From Pycnopodia helianthoides (Eukaryota > Echinodermata > Asteroidea > Forcipulatida > Asteriidae), in NCBI GenBank assembly GCA_032158295.1, contig CM063246.1, forward strand, positions 777,371 to 841,370: 64,000 bases of DNA, in the 5' to 3' direction. The translations under genes were made by a program, and so were the position numbers. Every line of letters starts with the position of its first letter. Within the stretch, counting starts at the first letter, position 1. Shown one piece after another: positions 58,681 to 64,000 of the stretch. The notes beneath the pieces are model-generated. The model was not told the origin of the DNA, searched no databases, and was given only the letters and a program-made list of their open reading frames with translations.

Positions 58681-59779
58681 GACGTCACACTTCGAGGCTC
58701 GTGTTTTACGCCAGAGACCAGTTTCGAGCGTTTGGAGGAATCCTGACAAACGCACCTTTGACCTCGCATCCCATTGCGGTCTTGCGGATAGGGGGACCAG
58801 TCGGACAGGGGACCAGTAGCAGTGACCATCTCTTTGATAGTAGACCGGTGCCTGTCCTTAGCCATGCGGATAAGGACAGCGGACCAGTCTATAGGGCCGA
58901 GCGAACAACAATGGGAGACTTTTAAGACGTTAGCGGGCGTCTCAAAAGTTTCCCGTTGTATTCGTTTTTCAGACAAAAACGTGGGATGTCAGCTTGAAAG
59001 ACTTGAATCGTTGAGATCTTACCCGTTTTGGCTCGTCTTTCGGGTTTTGGATCTGTAAAAGGAAATCACAATCACATTTGTACGGGTCACTAGAGGGACA
59101 GGTAAAAACAATATTGAAAAGGTAAACATAAATTGAAATTGTTGAAATACCTCGAAATATTATTTTGTTTCCTCGAAATTTTTGTTCGAGGGAACAAAAG
59201 AGTGTTTCAAGGAGACGCAATATTATTTCGAGGTTGCGAACAAATTTAGTTTTTATTTAACTTTTTCAATTTTGTTTTACCGGTCCCTTTAGGGGCTCCG
59301 TACAATTGATCACAAATGATCATACAGAAGAACAAATTAGGGAACAAATTATTGTATTTTCGATAAAAGAATCAAAGTGTAAAATAACCTCTACTCTACA
59401 CTAACATTTTCCAGTCGGTAAACCAACCGCCATAGAAGCACAGATTGTGTCAAGCAGAACACCTATGCACATGACTCGATACAATGACTTGATTCATTCA
59501 CCGAACTCAATCATTTTGTAGCTGCAGAGTGCACCTTCATTCTGAACAGTAGACGGCGAAGAATGGTCAGACAGTAGGGGTACAATTTGGTGTTCGATAT
59601 GGGGCAGAGGGTACCCCCTATTGTGTCTTCATTGTGTGCTTGGAATCTCAGGAATTCTTTTGAGGATTTTAGGGGGGGGGGTTCTATACAAGAGGTAAAT
59701 AGTGTGTTATAGTATGGGAACATTGGGGGCCCTTGAATTACACAAATGCAGGAAAGTTCCGACTCAAGATAAATAGGGG

Positions 59780-60118
59780 TGGATATTGGAAACCTCATCA
59801 GAACCTAGCACAGGCTGTCAGCAAGATATCTGGAAGCCTGCTACAACGAGCAGATGGCTCCACTTTATCAGAGGGTATGCGAAGCTGCGTAGGTCTGTAT
59901 GTTTGTTCAATTTTGTGCACGAAGTATTTGAGTGAAAATATTTTCAGCCTCTGAAACAAAAGTACACAACTCTTGGACCTGATCCCCTCGTAAATATGGG
60001 GGAATGGCCAGTCTAAATGATATCATGGACCGACGCCTCGGGGCATTGCACTTCGGAGAAACGGCAAAATAAATACAATGTGCCATGACTTGGTTTTACC
60101 AGCGCTCACTCAAGGGTT
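59780..60118 (+). repeat. Dispersed repeat R, copy 2
   Basis: Runs through the position where copy 1 is interrupted (TATCAGAGGGTATGCG at 59868-59883), so it shows the empty site. Confidence 0.7.
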
Positions 60119-60134
60119 TTGAAGTAAATCTTAC

Positions 60135-60389
60135 CAGAAATGTCGGCGCATTCCTGTAAGGTGTACTCCTCCAGGCTCACCTCAGCAAGCTGAAGAATAG
60201 CGAGAGTCACGTCTTCTCTTGATGGGTCTATATCCACGCTGACATACCTGGTCATCGTTGGTGGATCGCACATGAACGCGACCACTGACCCGTCAACGGA
60301 CTGTGATCGAGTCGCCGGGGATCCACACTGCTGATTCTCGGTGTACCTTGGGCTGACACCAGCTCGAACTGTTGCACCGGTAAAACGGT
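60135..60389 (-). CDS. FTP lectin domain, third exon (C)
   Basis: 255 bases, acceptor CCGATCAAG|AC, donor TCTG|GTAAGA; phase 1 both ends. After exon B it reads DCCGYRFTGATVRAGVSPRY, then TENQQCGSPATRSQSVDGSV, VAFMCDPPTMTRYVSVDIDP and SREDVTLAILQLAEVSLEEY. The order R-F-x-G-A-x-V-R-x-G, N-x-Q-C-G, F-x-C-x-P-P, R-Y-V-S-V-D-I, L-A-E-V is the classical second half of FTP domains. It ends QECADISG, past the domain, so at least one more exon follows toward lower coordinates. The acceptor has a weak pyrimidine tract; the boundary is chosen because it restores the conserved DCCGYRFTGA join. Confidence 0.88.
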
Positions 60390-60599
60390 CTTGATCGGAA
60401 ATTTAAAAAAATGAGCTTGCTCATACCATTGGTTTGAAACAATAATTAAGTGGTTTAATTTTTTTTTTTGAATCGGCGTTCTGATTTCACTTTATCATTG
60501 GCGTTTTTATTTAATGAAATTATGTTCACACCGCTGCCCCCCCCCATCCCAGTTTTGAAATAAGCTTTGCACAATCTATAAAGTGTATTGGATCCTTAC

Positions 60600-60695
60600 A
60601 ACCACAGCAGTCCACTCTGAGTTTAACGCTGACTTTTCCCACGCAATGTTCTTCACCAATGTCCACTTGCCACCAGGGATGTGTGTCCTCAAGCG
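60600..60695 (-). CDS. FTP lectin domain, second exon (B)
   Basis: 96 bases, acceptor CGCCAATAG|CG just after a long T run, donor GGTT|GTAAGG; phase 1 both ends. Encodes LEDTHPWWQVDIGEEHCVGK and VSVKLRVDCCG. PWWxVDIG and RxDCCG are hallmark F-type lectin motifs. Joined to exons A and C, the fucose-contact pattern His, then Arg-x-Asp-x4-Arg is present, with one residue more between His and Arg than in eel agglutinin, so sugar binding is plausible. The first codon join (TCA-G/CG) gives FHSALEDTHPWW. Confidence 0.9.
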
Positions 60696-61038
60696 CTATT
60701 GGCGAGATTTTTTTTTTTTTTTTAAGGAAAAAAAAACAGAATTTAATGAAACAAGTATAAACTAACAAAATGGAATTCTCTTTCTGCTCTTGCTCGAAAC
60801 CGAGGGGGGAAGTGGCAAGGAATCGCCTCAGATTGCCCCACAGAGCGTCTAGACCGAGACCCTTTGTTTGTCGCATTTACGTTGGGAAGAAGTTTGATGG
60901 TAAATTCGGTATTCTCTTCTGAGGTGGGACCGACCAATAATTGGCAGAGTAATTGGAGGCTTCATGGGATTGCTTTCATTGCCACTTAGTGTAACGCCCC
61001 AATTTAATAGATTTATTCAATATAATTAAAAATAAATA

Positions 61039-61853
61039 TTAAAGGAACACGTTGCCTTCGGGTTGGGCGCTGTTGGGCGCTTTTGGGCTATAACAAGCGT
61101 TTGATGTACAATGAGCACGGTCGGAAAGATGTTTAAAAAGTAGAATATAATGATCCACACAAACGTGCCTTAGAAATGATTCGCTTTTGATAACTTTCGC
61201 GAAACAAAACGCTCCGCCATTTATGAGAGTCAAGATTTTGACTCCCATAAATGGTGGACAAATTCTATTAGTCTTATTTCCAGTCGCAGCTGTTGAACTA
61301 CGACTGAGCAATTATTTTATTTAAAATGTTACGATTACCATCTGTTTATTGTATTCCAATAAATATCCAGTTAATAAATGAATGAAAAAAGAAAGAAAAA
61401 ACATACGTTAAATAATTAAGTAGCAAGTCCCCACGTCTCTCGGTCCGTCCGGGCGTCCAAGGACGTACCAGCAGCAGAAAAACCCCGCGGCCATACCACC
61501 CATAGACCTCCCCCTGCATGCTGCAGTACAGTAGACGACGCGAAGACAGGGTTCTCGTACATAGTATGATTTTAGCGGGGCCAACCTAGTAACACCGATG
61601 CTTTGTGTGGTGTAAGAAGGTCTGGTACCCGTTACTGTTATTGCATCGACGATCGTATTGACGGCTTGAAAAACGTATACATTTTGCGGGACATGTCTCG
61701 GGGGTCAGAGGTCAATGTTTTTTTTTTTTAATTACCATTCACTAATTATAACACATTAAAGGTGTTTTATTGCAAGAACAACTCTTAATAAGTATAAGGA
61801 ACACCTCCAAACAGTAAAATTTCATGAGATTTGAAGGCAACGTGTACCTTTAA
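61039..61853 (+). mobile_element. TTAAAGG element family 6, copy b
   Basis: TTAAAGGAACACGTTGCCTT at left and its inverse at right, 815 bp, TTAA flanked. Holds an internal hairpin (CCATTTATGAGAGTC and its inverse at 61217-61256). Lies in the lectin intron between exons A and B. Confidence 0.82.
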
Positions 61854-62126
61854 GGATTATTGAATTTTTCAACTTGGAAACTAGCCCCTCAAACTTTGCA
61901 AGTCCACAAATGCAACTTTTTAAAGAAATAAGCTCAGTCATTCAAACGGGCACAAGCTTTTCCATGCAACTCAAACCTTTTTTTAATTTCGTCTCACTTG
62001 TGACAACTGAAAGGGATAAAAAAAAATCACAAATTGGTTGCAAGGTGTACTTATTGAAAACTAAAGGTTGAGAAAATCCCCCGAAAAAATAAATAGATAA
62101 ATAATTAAATTAAGTTTTGTTTTTAC

Positions 62127-62228
62127 CTGAATGAAAGAAGGTGTTCACATGTCCATCCACGGCGAACGATGAAGGGAACTCATAATATGTAGAGCTCATA
62201 TGGGCGGTGCTCCCAACAACAGACAAAT
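62127..62228 (-). CDS. FTP lectin domain, first exon (A)
   Basis: 102 bases, acceptor GGTTTTTAAAG|AT, donor CATTCAG|GTAAAA; phase 1 both ends. Encodes LSVVGSTAHMSSTYYEFPSS and FAVDGHVNTFFHS. This matches the start of FTP domains (A-x-x-S-S-T-Y ... A-V-D-G-x-x-x-T-x-F-x-H). The preceding exon 63338-63583 ends in phase 1 and supplies the first base, giving Asp. The frame also stays open a little upstream, so the acceptor is my best choice rather than certain. Confidence 0.85.
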
Positions 62229-62880
62229 CTTTAAAAACCGTAACAGACATGGAAATAATTTCATTCTCGAAAGAATTCAGTGTGTCGAACTCTCATGCCA
62301 CTCTCATGCATGGCTTTGGGGTTCCTGTTGAAATGGGGTCACTCGAAGATGCACCTTTCAAGTCCACGGGAATACCTCTCTTTAAACGATTTTGCTACCG
62401 TTGTTTTAATATTGTTTCGTTCCGTTGAGTTATAACATTAAACAGCTACTTGAACGAAATTAACAGAAATGCAATTAATACTTGTTTGTAATGTGTCTTC
62501 TTATCATTTTATTAATTATATCTAATTATCGTAGTTATCGATAAAAGATATTAGGCCCAACCTCAAGGTTTTGAAAAACTAGCTACACTTCTGCCGTTGA
62601 CGGCGTGCGTCAAAATGACAAAACTTTGACGTCACTTGAGGGATGTTGCTTTTTTTATACCTCCATGTTGCAACAAAGCGGCTATCGAAGCTCCCACAAA
62701 ATGACGTAACATGAGTGATGACGTAAAAGAGCTTTTCGCGAATTTGTTTCTGAAAAGCACCGGAGAATTTTACACAAGTAAAATTTGTTTCTTAAGTGAA
62801 CTCAATTTCCATATTGATTGAAAACATTGTAAATTCATTTCAGCAAAGATCACTGATGCCGTTTCCGTTCAAGCTGGTCT

Positions 62881-63211
62881 TTAAAGCTATTGTAACAGCT
62901 CAAAATCAGTGTCCACATTTTGTTTGATTAAACATATGCATGAAAAAACAAACCTGTGAAAGTTTGAGCTCTATTGGTCATCGAGGTCACGAGAAAATAG
63001 TGAAAAGAGATCTTATGTGTTTTCTGTTTTTTCAAATTACCGCGCGCGATAGTTACTATTGTTTTACTTGTTTCTCAGAAACTATAGCATTTTAGGCAGA
63101 AATATTTTAAGGAACCCTTTCTACCATTACTTACTTTAAATCATGTAAGTTATGTGTGAATCTGTGAACATTGTGTTTTTCGATCTTACCAATGGTGTAC
63201 AGGGCCTTTAA
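62881..63211 (-). mobile_element. TTAAAGG MITE family 1, copy h
   Basis: Copy in the lectin intron between exons C' and A; the left end is slightly eroded (TTAAAGCTATTGTAAC) and the centre reads CCGCGCGCGATAG. Confidence 0.86.
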
Positions 63212-63337
63212 ACAACTATTAAACAAAATAATAACTTTCACGGCACTAATAAACTCAAGTAAAAATACATAACATACATATAATTATGAATAGCTTCAAC
63301 AAGATAACGGAATGTATAATTGTCGAATTGACCATAC

Positions 63338-63583
63338 CGCTTCCTGCAGTATCATCTAGCTCCACCATGACCTCAGCAATTTGCAGAATGGCTTCAGTGA
63401 CGTTGGGTCTAGATGGGTCTATATCCACGCTGACATACTTAGCAATCACTGGCGGTTCGCACATGAACTCAATCACTGCCAAGTCGACGGACTGTGTTGG
63501 AGTTGCCGGGCTTCCACACTGCTGATTCTTGGTGTAGTCTGAATTGACGCCAGCTCGAACCACTGCACCTGTAAAGCGGTGTT
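63338..63583 (-). CDS. FTP lectin domain, third exon (C') of an upstream domain copy
   Basis: 246 bases, acceptor GTGAACAG|AA, donor GGAAGCG|GTATGG; phase 1 both ends. Encodes HRFTGAVVRAGVNSDYTKNQ, QCGSPATPTQSVDLAVIEFM, CEPPVIAKYVSVDIDPSRPN and VTEAILQIAEVMVELDDTAG. It is a clear paralogue of exon C (same order, strong identity around NQQCGSPAT and YVSVDIDPSR). It is the end of the FTP domain that precedes exons A-B-C. Its 5' edge lies inside the 104-bp tandem array, so several copies of this acceptor and exon start lie upstream. Confidence 0.87.
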
Positions 63584-64000
63584 CTGTTCACCCCGGCCCC
63601 GAAGAGAAAACAAATGAGAGAGGAAGCAAGCGTTTTAAGAGCAAGAATTGACGCCAGCTCGAACCACTGCACCTGTAAAGCGGTGTTCTGTTCACCCCGG
63701 CCCCGAAGAGAAAACAAATGAGAGAGGAAGCAAGCGTTTTAAGAGCAAGAATTGACGCCAGCTCGAACCACTGCACCTGTAAAGCGGTGTTCTGTTCACC
63801 CCGGCCCCGAAGAGAAAACAAATGAGAGAGGAAGCAAGCGTTTTAAGAGAAGATGACGCAGCTCGAACACTGCCGTAAAGCGTTTCTGTCACCCGGCCCG
63901 AGAGAAACAAATGCGGAGAAGCAAGCGTTAGACAGAATGACGCCACTCGAACACACCTGTAAAGCGGTGTTCTGTTCACCCCGGCCCCGAAGAGAAAACA
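63541..64000. repeat. 104-bp tandem array copying a splice acceptor and exon start
   Basis: Units start at 63541, 63645, 63749 and about 63851 and 63935, so the period is 104 bases in the clean copies. Each unit holds the first part of lectin exon C', its acceptor AG and about 60 bases of upstream intron. Only the unit at 63541-63583 is joined to the rest of the exon. The first three are almost identical, the next two have many single-base losses, and the last one resumes the clean sequence. The array runs off the window. Confidence 0.9.

Larger units (their letters stand above)
50200..60134. other. Intergenic region between convergent genes
   Basis: Between the cyclase stop and the lectin exon C. 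Contains repeats listed separately and no recognised gene; the frame at 57025-57339 is partly made by a hairpin element. Confidence 0.6.
60135..64000 (-). other. Multi-FTP-domain (F-type lectin) gene, 3' part of window
   Basis: Minus-strand locus that continues past the right edge. Exons read in order: 63338-63583 (end of one FTP domain), then 62127-62228, 60600-60695 and 60135-60389 (one complete FTP domain). Every exon begins and ends in phase 1, and each join gives a sensible residue, so I take them as one transcript with tandem FTP domains. FTP domains bind fucose in eel agglutinin and tachylectin-4 relatives and are common in secreted defence or egg-recognition lectins of marine invertebrates. 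The 5' end and signal peptide are not in the window. Below 60135 I do not recognise a following exon, although the phase-1 donor there implies one. Confidence 0.8.

Noticed and set aside
63469..63979. Repetitive open frames in the 104-bp array
   Set aside because: The unit length is not a multiple of three and the frames read intron; only 63338-63583 is a real exon.
63541..64000. CRISPR-like array
   Set aside because: Units are contiguous direct repeats without distinct spacers, in a eukaryotic genome.

Overview
This window is animal nuclear DNA. Genes are split by introns with GT...AG boundaries, and every gene fragment I recognise belongs to a metazoan family. It is probably a marine invertebrate deuterostome, most likely an echinoderm. 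That placement is inference from the gene set (DEG/ENaC channel, NIT-domain guanylate cyclase, F-type lectin domains) and the very heavy load of short TTAAAGG-ended DNA transposons; no sequence proves the species. There is one 100-bp assembly gap (20806-20905).

Three genes can be built from exons. (1) About 3.4-16.6 kb, minus strand: the 5' part of an ASIC-like DEG/ENaC sodium channel. It covers the N-terminus, first membrane helix, much of the extracellular domain and the first thumb cysteines; the last exons lie off the left edge. (2) 21.9-50.2 kb, plus strand: a receptor guanylate cyclase whose sensor is a NIT (nitrate/nitrite-type) domain between two membrane helices. Five exons join in phase into 722 codons with a complete catalytic signature. 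(3) 60.1-64.0 kb, minus strand, running off the right edge: a lectin-type gene with at least two FTP (fucolectin) domains encoded by phase-1/phase-1 exons. Genes 1 and 2 are divergent, about 5.3 kb apart. Genes 2 and 3 converge across about 10 kb in which I find no gene.

Most of the rest is mobile DNA. The dominant class is a set of about seven MITE families that share TTAAAGG ends and TTAA target duplications (Kolobok/T2 type by those marks), with more than 20 copies. One copy inserted into another repeat lets the empty site be reconstructed. Other material includes a palindromic family ending in GGGCCCAATTTCAT, tRNA-derived SINEs of at least two kinds, a decayed Harbinger element, a hAT-like MITE with an empty-site counterpart, foldback elements, Penelope-like tails carrying a hammerhead-like core and a histone-type 3' stem-loop, two inverted-repeat elements with telomere-like cores, and a foldback whose whole interior is a short ATATTTGC-type repeat.

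For follow-up, the strongest leads are the hammerhead-plus-histone-hairpin repeat, the ATATTTGC foldback, the NIT-cyclase, the 104-bp tandem array that multiplies a splice acceptor and exon start in the lectin gene, and nine exact TGACGTCA octamers.
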